Source of the DNA: Paracoccus sp. C2R09
Lineage (GTDB): Bacteria; Pseudomonadota; Alphaproteobacteria; Rhodobacterales; Rhodobacteraceae
Length of the DNA: 64,000 nucleotides
Assembly (NCBI RefSeq): GCF_018860625.1
Contig: NZ_JAHKQB010000029.1
Span: 262,073 to 326,072, forward strand
Reading direction: 5' to 3'
Shown: piece after piece, positions 34,209-43,199 of the stretch
Layout of the letters: each line of letters opens with the position of its first letter
How positions within the stretch are numbered: the first letter of the stretch is position 1
The notes under the pieces: model-generated
The model's database searches: none
The model's input: the letters and a program-made list of their open reading frames with translations, nothing else
What the model was told of the DNA's origin: nothing
Program-made: the position numbers and the translations under genes

Positions 34209-34908
34209 AACCGCACGCCTGCAGATGTCGCTGCTGATGCCTGCACAGGCTCAGAAGCACGTGACCGTCAACGAGGCCCTGATGCGCCTTGACGGGCTGG
34301 TGAACCTGGTCCTCGAGAGCGTCTCGACCGCGGTGCCGCCCGGCACCGTTCTGGACGGCCAATGCTGGGGCGTTCCCCAGGGCGCAACCGGCGACTGGTC
34401 CGGTCAGGACGAGGCGATCGCCATCGGATCGAATGGCGGATGGCTGTTCGTGCCGCCGCGTGCCGGGATGCGCGCCTTCGTGCGCGATTGCGGGGCAGAC
34501 GCTGTGCATGACGGCGCTGGTTGGGCCGTCGGGGCGCTGACCATGGGGCAGGGCGGGTCCGGTCTGATCGCGGGGATCGCCGAGGGCGAGGTGACCCTGA
34601 CCGCGGGTGCGACCGTGATCACCGGGATCGTCATTCCGGGCGGTGCCATGGTCATCGGTGCGACCGCACGGGTCAAGGATGCCATCACCGGCACGCTCAC
34701 AAGCTGGCGGCTGGGAACGATGGACGGTACGGATCGCTTCGGGCGCGGCCTGGGCACTGCGCAGGATTCCTGGGCGCGCGGGATGCTGGGAACGCCGATG
34801 ACCTACTGGCAGCCGGAACCGCTGATCCTGACTGCCGATGGCGGCGAGTTCGCGGGCGGCAGGGTGGCCCTTGCGGTCCACTGGCTGGAGATGCGTTTGC
34901 CGTCCTAA
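34198..34908 (+). CDS. DUF2793 protein ending the GTA cluster
   Basis: A 236-residue protein with a clear DUF2793 domain (about 1-95; LLMPAQAQKHVTVNEALMRLD, GTVLDGQCWGVPQGATGDW, GGWLFVPPRAGM), followed by a glycine-rich beta region. DUF2793 proteins occur with phage and GTA tail fibre genes. AAGGAGA sets the ATG at 34198, which overlaps g15 by 11 bases, so it is part of the same transcript. The precise location in the particle is unknown. Confidence 0.82.
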   Translation: MSNETARLQMSLLMPAQAQKHVTVNEALMRLDGLVNLVLESVSTAVPPGTVLDGQCWGVPQGATGDWSGQDEAIAIGSNGGWLFVPPRAGMRAFVRDCGADAVHDGAGWAVGALTMGQGGSGLIAGIAEGEVTLTAGATVITGIVIPGGAMVIGATARVKDAITGTLTSWRLGTMDGTDRFGRGLGTAQDSWARGMLGTPMTYWQPEPLILTADGGEFAGGRVALAVHWLEMRLPS

Positions 34909-34992
34909 TGCTCTCCAAGGGCTTGCCCGGGTTCCACCCGATGCCCACTTGGTCTAAGACCGATGGCAAGAAGGAACCGGGTGGGCCTCAGG

Positions 34993-35814
34993 ATGAACAT
35001 GCAGCATGCGAACAAGACACCGCTCAGCCTTGATCGGGATGCCATCTGGACGCAGCTCTGCGACGAGGCACGCGCCGCCGTCGCGAACGAGCCGCTTCTG
35101 GGGGCACTGATCCATGCCGGGCTGCTGCATCACCAGAGCCTCGAGGGGGCTCTGGCCTACCGCTTCTCGCTGAAGCTGGCCTCGGGCGAGATGAGCGAAC
35201 AGATCCTGCGCGAGATCGCGGATCAGGCCTACGGCGCCACCTCGGAGCTGGGGGATGCCGCGCGGGCCGATCTGATGGCCGTCTACGATCGAGATCCGGC
35301 CACCCATCGGCTGCTGCAGCCGATCCTGTTCTTCAAGGGCTTTCAGGCGCTGCAGGCCTATCGCATGGCGCATTGGCTGTGGAACCAGGGGCGGCGCGAC
35401 ATGGCGTATTTCGTGCAGATGCGCTGCTCGGAGTGCTTTGGTGTCGATATCCACCCCGCTGCAAGGATCGGCACGGGGGTCATGATCGACCATGCGCATT
35501 CCATCGTCATCGGTGAAACCGCGGTGGTGGGCAACGACGTGTCCATGCTGCACTCGGTGACGCTTGGCGGCACCGGCAAGGAGGATGGCGACCGCCATCC
35601 GAAGATCGGGCAGGGCGTGCTGATTGGTGCGGGCGCGAAAGTGCTGGGAAATATCGAGGTCGGGCACCATTCGCGGATCGCCGCGGGGTCGGTGGTCGTT
35701 CACGAGGTCCCGCCCTGCAAGACCGTGGCGGGCGTTCCGGCGCAGATCATCGGGGATGCGGGCTGTCCCGAACCCTCGCACAGCATGAACCACCTGCTGG
35801 GTGGTGGCGACTGA
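34993..35814 (+). CDS. cysE: serine O-acetyltransferase
   Basis: A 273-residue CysE: an N-terminal helical domain (about 5-135) and a left-handed beta-helix of hexapeptide repeats (about 140-260; IHPAARIGTGVMIDHAHSIVIGETAVVG). The catalytic His/Asp lie in the MIDHAHS segment. It acetylates serine with acetyl-CoA for cysteine synthesis and normally binds CysK through its C terminus, which here is SHSMNHLLGGGD without the usual terminal isoleucine. The ATG at 34993 is selected; 34963 is an alternative. It ends 4 bases from the convergent pyrD stop. Confidence 0.93.
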   Translation: MNMQHANKTPLSLDRDAIWTQLCDEARAAVANEPLLGALIHAGLLHHQSLEGALAYRFSLKLASGEMSEQILREIADQAYGATSELGDAARADLMAVYDRDPATHRLLQPILFFKGFQALQAYRMAHWLWNQGRRDMAYFVQMRCSECFGVDIHPAARIGTGVMIDHAHSIVIGETAVVGNDVSMLHSVTLGGTGKEDGDRHPKIGQGVLIGAGAKVLGNIEVGHHSRIAAGSVVVHEVPPCKTVAGVPAQIIGDAGCPEPSHSMNHLLGGGD

Positions 35815-35818
35815 GGGA

Positions 35819-36877
35819 TCAGCCCCAGTCGTCCACCCCGCTGCCGGTCAGTTCGGCCAAGGTCGTTCCCTCGGCCTCGAGGCGCAGGTCCAGAGACTGC
35901 GCCAGCTGCGGCGCCAGCGACATTCCCTGATAGATCAGCGCCGAGTAGATCTGCACGGCCGACGCGCCCGCGCGGATCTTCTGCCACAGATCCTCGGGCG
36001 ATGAGATCCCGCCGACCCCGATCAGGGGCAACCTGCCACCCGTCTGCCGATACAGACGCGCAAGCACCCGTGTCGAACGATCGAACAATGGCTGCCCGGA
36101 CAGCCCGCCCGCCTGCGACGCCTGGGCGTCCGCGATGCCGTCGCGCGACAGCGTGGTATTCGTCGCGATGATGGCATCGACGCCGCAATCGGTCGCAACA
36201 CCCGCGATCTGCTCGATCTCGGCATCGCTCAGGTCGGGCGCGATCTTCAGGAGGACCGGCAGCCCCGCCCGTACGGTGTCGCGGGTCTGCAGGACATGCC
36301 GCAGAAGCGCCGCCAATGCGTCGGAACCCTGCAGGTCGCGCAGCTTCTCGGTATTGGGCGAGGAGACATTCACCGTCACGAAATCGGCCGTATCGGCGGC
36401 CAGACGCAGGACCTTGGCGTAATCGTCGGCGCGATCGGCGCTGTCCTTGTTCGCCCCGAGGTTCAGGCCGACCGGAATGCCCGCGGGCCTGGCCCGAAGC
36501 CTTTCGACGATGGCCTCCATCCCTTCGTTGTTGAAACCGAAGCGATTGATGATGGCACGGTCGCCCGTCAGGCGGAACAGGCGCGGCTTGGGATTGCCCG
36601 GTTGCGGACGCGGCGTGGCCGCGCCGATCTCGATGAAGCCGAAGCCGGATTTCATCAGCGGGCCGATCACCTTGCCGTTCTTGTCGTATCCCGCGGCAAG
36701 ACCCACGGGATTCGGCATGTCGATCCCGGCCAGCGTGGTCCGCAGGCGCGGACTGGTGACGGGCCCGCCCGGCATGGGAACCAGCCCCGTGCGCAATGCC
36801 CTGATCGACAGGTCGTGCGCGTGTTCGGGGTCCAGCCTGTGCAGCGCGGCAAGGCCCAGCTTCTCGATCATGCTCAT
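35819..36877 (-). CDS. pyrD: quinone-dependent dihydroorotate dehydrogenase (class 2)
   Basis: A 352-residue class 2 enzyme with the N-terminal membrane-association helices ([26 protein letters not shown]) and FMN barrel. Key segments are [46 protein letters not shown] with the catalytic serine, and [10 protein letters not shown]. It oxidises dihydroorotate to orotate with quinone as acceptor. The start at 36877 overlaps the DUF952 stop by ATGA. Confidence 0.95.
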   Translation of the reverse strand: MSMIEKLGLAALHRLDPEHAHDLSIRALRTGLVPMPGGPVTSPRLRTTLAGIDMPNPVGLAAGYDKNGKVIGPLMKSGFGFIEIGAATPRPQPGNPKPRLFRLTGDRAIINRFGFNNEGMEAIVERLRARPAGIPVGLNLGANKDSADRADDYAKVLRLAADTADFVTVNVSSPNTEKLRDLQGSDALAALLRHVLQTRDTVRAGLPVLLKIAPDLSDAEIEQIAGVATDCGVDAIIATNTTLSRDGIADAQASQAGGLSGQPLFDRSTRVLARLYRQTGGRLPLIGVGGISSPEDLWQKIRAGASAVQIYSALIYQGMSLAPQLAQSLDLRLEAEGTTLAELTGSGVDDWG

Positions 36878-37209
36878 GGTTCGATCCCCGTCACGTGGAC
36901 GCCGTCCCTCAGCGTGATGGGGCGCGTCCAGACGACATCCTCCATCCGCAGATTGCGATAGAGATGCGGGAACAGCGCGCCGCCGCGCGACGGTTCCCAC
37001 CGCAGGTCGTCACCCAACGCATCCGCCTCGCAGGCCAGCAGCGTCAGGTCGTCCTCGTCCGCGAAATGCTTGGCAAGCGTGCCCGCAAGCTGTTCGGCGG
37101 TCGAGATGTGGACATAGCCGTCGGCAAGATCGACGGGCGCGCCGGGCGTCTCGCCCAGCCGTTGCATGTCGGCCCATTCGGCCGCTCGGAATACCTTGTA
37201 GATCAGCAT
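36874..37209 (-). CDS. DUF952 family protein
   Basis: A 111-residue protein of the DUF952 family ([51 protein letters not shown]). The fold is related to ADP-ribosyltransferases, but no reaction is established. It is coupled to pyrD by a 4-base overlap, a pairing seen in other alphaproteobacteria. Confidence 0.88.
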   Translation of the reverse strand: MLIYKVFRAAEWADMQRLGETPGAPVDLADGYVHISTAEQLAGTLAKHFADEDDLTLLACEADALGDDLRWEPSRGGALFPHLYRNLRMEDVVWTRPITLRDGVHVTGIEP

Positions 37210-37329
37210 GCGGGCATTTGCCGTGCCGCGGCGTCACCGGTCAAGCGCGAAGTCACCTTCCATTTGACCTGTGCAAATCCACGGGCCAATCTTTCGACGC
37301 CGACCGTCTGGGATTGGAAGGAATCACCC

Positions 37330-38928
37330 ATGATCAAAAGCCTGTTCGCCGCGACCTCTGCAATTGCACTGATGTCGGGCGCAGCGCATGCGGACAGCGT
37401 GCTGCATATCCTGCACACCAACGATGTCCACAGCCGCATCGAGCCCATCAACAAGTATGACAGTACCTGCGACGAGGAGACCCAGGCCGCCAACGAATGC
37501 TTCGGCGGCGTCGCGCGGATCGCCACGAAGATCGCCGAGCTGAAGCAGCAGATCGAGGCGGAGGGCGAGCCGGTCATCGTGCTGGACGCGGGCGACCAGT
37601 ACCAGGGGTCGATGTTCTACACGACCTACAAGGGCGAGGAGGTCGTCGAGTTCATGAATGCCATCGGCTATGACGCCATGGCGGTCGGCAACCACGAATT
37701 CGACGATGGCCCCGGCGGCCTTGCGATCCTGGCCGATGGCGTGAATTTCCCGGTGATTTCCAGCAACCTCGACCTGTCGCAGTCGGACCTGTCCGGCAAG
37801 GTCGTCAAGCACCTGGTGATCGAGAAGGACGGACAGAAGATCGGCATCATATCGGCGCTGGCCATGGACACCCCCGAGACGTCCTCGCCCGGCGATGACG
37901 TGATCTTCCAGGACGATGTCGAGAGCCTGACGGCCGCCGCCGAGGCCCTGGAGGAAGAGGGCGTGAACCAGATCATCGCGCTGACCCATGTGGGCTATCT
38001 GCGCGATCAGGAATTCGCGGCGCAGATCCCCGGGATCGACGCGATCATCGGGGGTCATTCGCACACGCTGCTGGGCCAGATGGAAGGCGCCGAAGGTGCC
38101 TATCCGACGATGGTGTCCGGCCCGGACGGCAACCAGGTGCCGGTGGCGCAGGCCTACGCCTACAGCAAGTATGTCGGCCATCTGAAGCTGACCTTCGACG
38201 ACGAGGGCAAGGTCACCGCGGTCGAGGGCGAGCCGATCCTGCTGGACGCGTCGGTCCCCGAGGACGAGGCCATCGCCGCGCGCGTGGCCGAGATGGCCGA
38301 GCCGATTGCCGAACTGCGCAACAAGGTCGTCGCCCAGTCCGCCGGGACCATCGAAGGATCGCGCGAGATCTGCCGTCAGCAGGAATGCGCGATGGGCAAC
38401 CTCGTGGCGGATGCCATGCTTGAACGGGTGAAGGATCAGGGCGTCACCATCGCGATCCAGAATGGCGGCGGGCTTCGCGCCTCGATCGACGAGGGCGAGG
38501 TGACCATGGGCGAGGTCTATACCGTCCTTCCCTTCCAGAACACGCTTGCGACCTTCCAGCTGGATGGTGCCTCGGTCGTGGCGGCGCTGGAAAACGGCGC
38601 AAGCCAGTACGAGGAACTTGCCGGTCGTTTCGCGCAGGTCGCCGGTCTGAAATACACCGTCGATCCCGCAGCCGAGGTGGGTTCGCGCATCAGCGACGTG
38701 ATGGTGATGGAGGGCGAGGAATGGGTCCCCATCGACACCCAGGCAACCTATGGCGTGACGACCAACAACTACATGCGCGGTGGCGGCGACGGTTATTCGA
38801 TCTTCGCCGAGAAGGGCCAGCAGGCCTATGATTTCGGTCCGGACCTGGCCGAGGTCGTGGCCGAATACCTGGGCGCGGCACAGGGCGGATACGAGCCCTA
38901 TACCGATGGTCGCATCACGGTAAAGTAA
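37330..38928 (+). CDS. periplasmic 5'-nucleotidase / bifunctional metallophosphatase
   Basis: A 532-residue secreted protein. The signal peptide is residues 1-21 (cut after AAHA). The N-terminal metallophosphatase domain has [24 protein letters not shown] and GGHSHT. The C-terminal 5'-nucleotidase domain (about 330-500) includes [15 protein letters not shown] and [11 protein letters not shown]. It should hydrolyse extracellular nucleotides or UDP-sugars for phosphate and nucleoside salvage. GGAAGGAA precedes the ATG. The 120-base divergent gap to DUF952 must hold promoters in both directions. Confidence 0.92.
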   Translation: MIKSLFAATSAIALMSGAAHADSVLHILHTNDVHSRIEPINKYDSTCDEETQAANECFGGVARIATKIAELKQQIEAEGEPVIVLDAGDQYQGSMFYTTYKGEEVVEFMNAIGYDAMAVGNHEFDDGPGGLAILADGVNFPVISSNLDLSQSDLSGKVVKHLVIEKDGQKIGIISALAMDTPETSSPGDDVIFQDDVESLTAAAEALEEEGVNQIIALTHVGYLRDQEFAAQIPGIDAIIGGHSHTLLGQMEGAEGAYPTMVSGPDGNQVPVAQAYAYSKYVGHLKLTFDDEGKVTAVEGEPILLDASVPEDEAIAARVAEMAEPIAELRNKVVAQSAGTIEGSREICRQQECAMGNLVADAMLERVKDQGVTIAIQNGGGLRASIDEGEVTMGEVYTVLPFQNTLATFQLDGASVVAALENGASQYEELAGRFAQVAGLKYTVDPAAEVGSRISDVMVMEGEEWVPIDTQATYGVTTNNYMRGGGDGYSIFAEKGQQAYDFGPDLAEVVAEYLGAAQGGYEPYTDGRITVK

Positions 38929-38946
38929 GCGACCCGAGCCAGTGGC

Positions 38947-38971
38947 GCGGCCCGTTGGCAATACGGGCCGC
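38947..38971 (+). terminator. hairpin between nucleotidase and nadD
   Basis: GCGGCCCGT (38947-38955) and ACGGGCCGC (38963-38971) pair perfectly, 18 bases after the nucleotidase stop and 18 bases before the nadD start. No T tract follows. Confidence 0.65.
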
Positions 38972-38989
38972 GTCGGCTATTGCACCGGC

Positions 38990-39580
38990 ATGAGGCACGG
39001 TTTCCCCATAGCGACACCCGGACAGCGGATCGGAATCCTCGGCGGTTCGTTCGATCCGGCCCATGACGGGCATCTGCAAATCTCGCAGGCGGCGTTGTCG
39101 CGATTGCGGCTGGACCGGGTCTGGTGGCTGGTTTCTCCGGGCAATCCGCTCAAGACGCGTGGACCTGCCCCCATGTCCGACCGGACCGCGCGTGCCGAAG
39201 CGATCGCCCGGGATCCGCGCATCGTCGTGACCGGGATCGAGAAGGACCTGGGCACCCGCATGACCGCCGACAGCCTTGCCGCGCTGCGGACCGAATATCC
39301 GCATGTCGATTTCTGTTGGCTGATGGGGTCGGACAACCTTCTGCAATTTCACAAATGGGACCGCTGGCGCAGGATCGCGGCGACTATGCCCCTTGCGGTG
39401 CTGGCACGTCCGGGAACCCGGCTGGCGGCACGCAACGCCCCTGCCGCCCAGATGCTGCGCGGCCACCGCATCCCCGAAACGCGCGCGGCCCTGCTGCCGG
39501 GCATGAAGGCGCCGGCCTGGGTGTTCCTGAACCTGCCGATGTCGCCCCTGTCCTCGACCATGATCAGGGCGGGCGGATGA
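38990..39580 (+). CDS. nadD: nicotinate-nucleotide adenylyltransferase
   Basis: A 196-residue nucleotidyltransferase. [12 protein letters not shown] is the T/HxGH nucleotide-binding signature, and SSTMIR near the C terminus is the ISSTxIR-like motif. It adenylates nicotinate mononucleotide for NAD synthesis. The ATG at 38990 gives the expected terminus; the ribosome site is weak. It overlaps dacB (ATGA). The C terminus stops almost directly after the SSTMIR motif, which is slightly short. Confidence 0.93.
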   Translation: MRHGFPIATPGQRIGILGGSFDPAHDGHLQISQAALSRLRLDRVWWLVSPGNPLKTRGPAPMSDRTARAEAIARDPRIVVTGIEKDLGTRMTADSLAALRTEYPHVDFCWLMGSDNLLQFHKWDRWRRIAATMPLAVLARPGTRLAARNAPAAQMLRGHRIPETRAALLPGMKAPAWVFLNLPMSPLSSTMIRAGG

Positions 39581-40971
39581 TGCTGACGCGCCGACATTTC
39601 CTGGGTTCTTCCCTTGCGGCGATTGCCGCGCCCTCGGTGCTGCGTGCCGATCCGCTGACCATCCGTCCGCCCGTCAAGCCTGCGCTGGCGCCTTCCGATG
39701 TCGTTTCGGCCTCGGGCCTTGCGGGCGAGGTCGGTCATGCCCTGATCGCCATCGGCGGAACGCCGCTGTCGCTTGGCAAGGCGGCGCTGCGCATGGCCCC
39801 CGCCAGCACGATGAAGGCCATCACCGCAGCCTATGCGCTGGACCGGATGGGCCCGCAGCACCGGTTCCGTACAAAGGTCGTGCTGCAGGGCGATACGCTG
39901 GTTCTGGCGGGGGGCGGTGATCCCGTCCTCAGCACCGACGATCTAGCGTCATTGGCCGATGATCTGGTCGCCGCTGGAACGGCAGCGCCCAAGCGTTTTG
40001 CCGTCTGGGGCGGCGCCCTGCCGCGCCTTGGGCAGATCACGCCGGAACAGGCGCCTTACCTGGCCTACAACCCGTCGATTTCGGGGATGATCCTGAATTT
40101 CAACCGCGTGCATCTGGGCTGGAGCGCTGCCGGGGCCGACATGCAGGTGCAGGCACGCGCCGCACGGGAATCGCCACGCGCCTACACGATCACGGCGGCC
40201 CCCGCCGATCAAGCGCAGCTGTTCGGATATCGCAGCGACGAGGATCGCGAATATTGGACGGTCTCTCGCGCTGCGATCCGCCGTGCGGGCAGCCGATGGT
40301 TGCCGGTCCGTCTGCCCGAGCTTTATGCCGGGGACGTGTTCCAGACGCTGTGCCGCGCGCGCGGCCTGGTGCTGCCCACGCCAGAGCTTGCGGATCGCGC
40401 ACCGCAGGGGCGCGAACTGGCGGGCCATGACAGCCAACCGCTGATCCAGCTGCTGCAGGACATGCTGACCTATTCCACGAACCTGACGGCCGAGGTGCTG
40501 GGACTGCATGCAAGCGGTCGGGGCGATCTGCCCGCATCCAGCGGCGCGATGCAGGAATGGCTGGGCGATCTGGGACATGGAATGCGCCTGTCGGATCATT
40601 CGGGCCTTGCATCCGATAGCCGCATCGGTGCCTTCGCGATGGCGCGCATCCTTGCGGGGCCGGGCCGCGACCTGGGGCTTCCCGCGATCCTCAAACGCAA
40701 TCCCCTGGCCGAGGATCTGGGCACGGACCCCCATGCCCGTCACGTCGTCCGCGCCAAGACAGGAACGTTGAACTTCGTGTCGAACCTTTCCGGATATGTC
40801 ACGACCCCGCAGGGCCAGGAGGGGGTCTTCGCGATCTTCTGCGCCGACCCCGCGCGGCGGGATGCATCCATCGGCGCGGAACTGCCCGCGGGCGTTTCGA
40901 CCTGGACGAGGGCGGCGAAATCGCTGCAACGCGATGTGATCGCCGCCTTCGACGCGCGCCTTCAGTCCTGA
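39577..40971 (+). CDS. dacB: D-alanyl-D-alanine carboxypeptidase/endopeptidase (PBP4 type, S13)
   Basis: A 464-residue S13 penicillin-binding protein with SxxK (ASTMK), SxN (YSTN) and KTG (AKTGTL) motifs and the large S13 insertion between the first two. It trims or cleaves peptidoglycan cross-links. The N terminus, [21 protein letters not shown], has a twin-arginine pair plus hydrophobic stretch, suggesting Tat export of a folded enzyme, which is unusual for a PBP. It starts inside the nadD stop and its end overlaps the convergent TerB-like gene by 10 bases. Confidence 0.92.
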   Translation: MMLTRRHFLGSSLAAIAAPSVLRADPLTIRPPVKPALAPSDVVSASGLAGEVGHALIAIGGTPLSLGKAALRMAPASTMKAITAAYALDRMGPQHRFRTKVVLQGDTLVLAGGGDPVLSTDDLASLADDLVAAGTAAPKRFAVWGGALPRLGQITPEQAPYLAYNPSISGMILNFNRVHLGWSAAGADMQVQARAARESPRAYTITAAPADQAQLFGYRSDEDREYWTVSRAAIRRAGSRWLPVRLPELYAGDVFQTLCRARGLVLPTPELADRAPQGRELAGHDSQPLIQLLQDMLTYSTNLTAEVLGLHASGRGDLPASSGAMQEWLGDLGHGMRLSDHSGLASDSRIGAFAMARILAGPGRDLGLPAILKRNPLAEDLGTDPHARHVVRAKTGTLNFVSNLSGYVTTPQGQEGVFAIFCADPARRDASIGAELPAGVSTWTRAAKSLQRDVIAAFDARLQS

Positions 40972-41390
40972 AGCGTCATGTGGCGCACCCGCGCCGACAG
41001 CTCGATCGCGGCTGCGTGCAGGCGGCTGATCTCCAGCTCCTCGCGGATTTCGGCCAGCATGCGGATCTCTCCGTCATAGAGCCGACCGTCGGCCGCACCT
41101 ACATCGCAGGCCAGCGCATATGCCGTCTCGTTCAGATAGGGGGGCAGGGCGTCGCGCAGCAGTCCGAACAGGGCATCCAGCCCGTCCTCTTCCTCGAACA
41201 GGGTCATGACCGTCTGGCTGACCGCACGGATGCGCTGATCGTCGTAATCGGCAAAGACGGGTGCGTGATCGACCATGCGCTGGATCGCAACCAGTTCGGA
41301 TGTTCGGATGTTGCTGTCAGAGGCCGAAACGGCCACCATCACGGCGACAAGGGCGTCGCAGGGCGACAGGGACGGCAGCTCGGATGTCAT
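40962..41390 (-). CDS. TerB-like domain protein
   Basis: A 142-residue all-helical protein resembling the TerB/tellurite resistance fold, with the paired acidic motifs (VSASDSNIRTSELVAI and VGAADGRLYDGEIRML) that bind metal in some relatives. No other ter genes are nearby and the role is unknown. AAGGAG lies ahead of the ATG. Its last 10 bases overlap the end of dacB on the opposite strand. Confidence 0.8.
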   Translation of the reverse strand: MTSELPSLSPCDALVAVMVAVSASDSNIRTSELVAIQRMVDHAPVFADYDDQRIRAVSQTVMTLFEEEDGLDALFGLLRDALPPYLNETAYALACDVGAADGRLYDGEIRMLAEIREELEISRLHAAAIELSARVRHMTLQD

Positions 41391-41474
41391 GGGTTTCTCC
41401 TTGGTTCCCCATCAGATTATTGACGATGCCCTGCGCTTTCAATAAGCGGACCGAGCATTCATAGGAGAGATGAG

Positions 41475-43058
41475 ATGACCACCCTGCGCGATGCCGCGAT
41501 GCAGTCGAAGGCCTGGCCGTTCGAAGAGGCGCGCCGGGTCCTCAAACGCTATGAGAAGGCCCCGCCCGAAAAGGGATACGTCCTGTTCGAGACCGGCTAC
41601 GGTCCCTCGGGCCTGCCCCATATCGGCACCTTCGGCGAGGTTGCCCGCACCACGATGATCCGCCGCGCCTTCGAGATCATCAGCGACATTCCCACGCGCC
41701 TGATCTGTTTCTCGGACGACATGGACGGGATGCGCAAGGTGCCCGACAACGTGCCCCAGAACGAGATGCTGCACGAGCATCTGCAAAAGCCGCTGACCTC
41801 GGTTCCCGACCCGTTCGGCGAATACGAGAGCTTCGGCCACCACAACAACGCGATGCTGCGCCGCTTCCTCGACACCTTCGGGTTCGAATACGAATTCATC
41901 AGCGCGACCGAATACTACAAGGCCGGTCATTTCGACGCGACGCTGCTGCGTGCCGCCGAGAAATACGACCAGATCATGGAAGTCATGCTGAAAAGCCTGC
42001 GCGAGGAACGCCAGCAGAGCTACAGCTGCTTCCTGCCGATCAGCCCCAAGACGGGCCGCGTGCTGTACGTGCCCATCAAGCATGTCGATGCCAAGGCCGG
42101 CACGATCACCTTCGACGAGGATGGCGAGGAGATCACCCTTCCCGTCACCGGCGGCCAGGTGAAGCTGCAGTGGAAGCCCGATTTCGGCGCACGTTGGGCC
42201 GCGCTGGATGTCGATTTCGAGATGTACGGCAAGGATCACAGCACCAACACGCCGATCTACGACCGCATCTGCGAGATCCTGGGCGGGAAGAAGCCCGAGC
42301 ATTTCACCTACGAGCTGTTCCTCGATCAGCACGGCCAGAAGATCAGCAAGTCGAAGGGCAACGGGTTGTCGATCGACGAATGGCTGACCTATGCCTCGAC
42401 CGAGAGCCTGTCGTACTTCATGTACCAGAAGCCGAAGACGGCCAAGCGGATGCATTTCGACGTGATCCCGAAGGCGGTGGACGAATACCACCAGCAGCTG
42501 CGCGCCTTCCCCGATCAGACGCCCGAACAGCAGGCGGCGAACCCGGTCTTCCACATCCACGGCGGCAAGGTTCCCGCATCCGACATGGTCGTGCCGTTCC
42601 AGATGCTGCTGAACCTGGCATCGGTCGCGGGCGCCGCGGGCAAGGAGGGCCTCTGGGGCTTCATGCGCCGCTATGCCCCCGAGGCCAGCCCCGAGACGCA
42701 TCCGGGTCTGGATCAAGCGACGGGCTTCGCGGTCCGCTACTTCAACGATTTTGTCGCCCCCACGCGGACCTTCCGCGAACCGACCGAGATCGAGCGCCGC
42801 GCGATGGAGGATCTGGCCGGTCGCCTGGCCGCATGGGATCAGCCCGCCGATCCCGAGGTGCTGCAGTCGATGGTCTTCGCCGTCGGCAAGGAACATGGGT
42901 TCGAACCGCTGCGCGATTGGTTCGGCGCGCTGTACCAGGTTCTTCTGGGTGCCGATCAAGGGCCGCGTTTCGGCGGGTTCATCGCGCTCTATGGCATCGA
43001 CGAGACGCGCGATCTGATCGAACGCGCATTGGCGGGCGAACTGGTCGCCGACGCCTGA
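41475..43058 (+). CDS. lysK: lysyl-tRNA synthetase, class I
   Basis: A 527-residue class I LysRS, the archaeal-type enzyme kept by many alphaproteobacteria in place of class II LysRS. The HIGH-type motif is PHIG (residues 48-51) and KMSKS is KISKS (289-293). The C terminus is helical and binds the anticodon. It charges tRNA-Lys. GGAGA precedes the ATG. A GC-rich hairpin follows the stop. Confidence 0.96.
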   Translation: MTTLRDAAMQSKAWPFEEARRVLKRYEKAPPEKGYVLFETGYGPSGLPHIGTFGEVARTTMIRRAFEIISDIPTRLICFSDDMDGMRKVPDNVPQNEMLHEHLQKPLTSVPDPFGEYESFGHHNNAMLRRFLDTFGFEYEFISATEYYKAGHFDATLLRAAEKYDQIMEVMLKSLREERQQSYSCFLPISPKTGRVLYVPIKHVDAKAGTITFDEDGEEITLPVTGGQVKLQWKPDFGARWAALDVDFEMYGKDHSTNTPIYDRICEILGGKKPEHFTYELFLDQHGQKISKSKGNGLSIDEWLTYASTESLSYFMYQKPKTAKRMHFDVIPKAVDEYHQQLRAFPDQTPEQQAANPVFHIHGGKVPASDMVVPFQMLLNLASVAGAAGKEGLWGFMRRYAPEASPETHPGLDQATGFAVRYFNDFVAPTRTFREPTEIERRAMEDLAGRLAAWDQPADPEVLQSMVFAVGKEHGFEPLRDWFGALYQVLLGADQGPRFGGFIALYGIDETRDLIERALAGELVADA

Positions 43059-43064
43059 CGATAC

Positions 43065-43088
43065 CGCGCCCCGTTGCGACGGGGCGCG
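43065..43088 (+). terminator. hairpin after lysK
   Basis: CGCGCCCCGT (43065-43074) and ACGGGGCGCG (43079-43088) form a perfect 10-bp stem with a 4-base loop, 6 bases after the stop codon; no T tract. A second hairpin, GCCGGG/CCCGGC at 43151-43170, lies 30 bases ahead of the next gene. Confidence 0.7.
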
Positions 43089-43199
43089 ATGCAACGCCCG
43101 CCGGGTTCAGGCGGCGTTAAGACTTTCTCAACTATTCCCCTTCGCATCGTGCCGGGTGCAGTCGCCCGGCTGACATGCCGATCACTGGGGGACAGCCTT

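Larger units (their letters stand above)
20278..34908 (+). mobile_element. gene transfer agent (RcGTA-type) structural cluster
   Basis: Seventeen intact head and tail genes plus a DUF2793 gene occur in the RcGTA order and orientation, over about 14.6 kb. No integrase, replication, lysis or repressor genes are present within it, which distinguishes a GTA from a prophage. GTA particles package random host DNA. Intact reading frames throughout suggest it is under selection. In Rhodobacter the cluster is controlled by GafA, CtrA and quorum sensing; those genes are not in this window. Confidence 0.93.

Noticed and set aside
20278..34908. A conventional prophage
   Set aside because: No integrase, repressor, replication or lysis genes and no attachment-site repeats were seen; gene content equals that of a GTA.
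37324..38961. A 545-codon minus-strand reading frame opposite the 5'-nucleotidase
   Set aside because: Composition is that of an antisense shadow; the plus-strand gene has signal peptide and all catalytic motifs.
43065..43170. Two GC-rich hairpins read as an attachment site or transposon end
   Set aside because: They are simple gene-end and leader hairpins; no direct repeats flank the spike gene.
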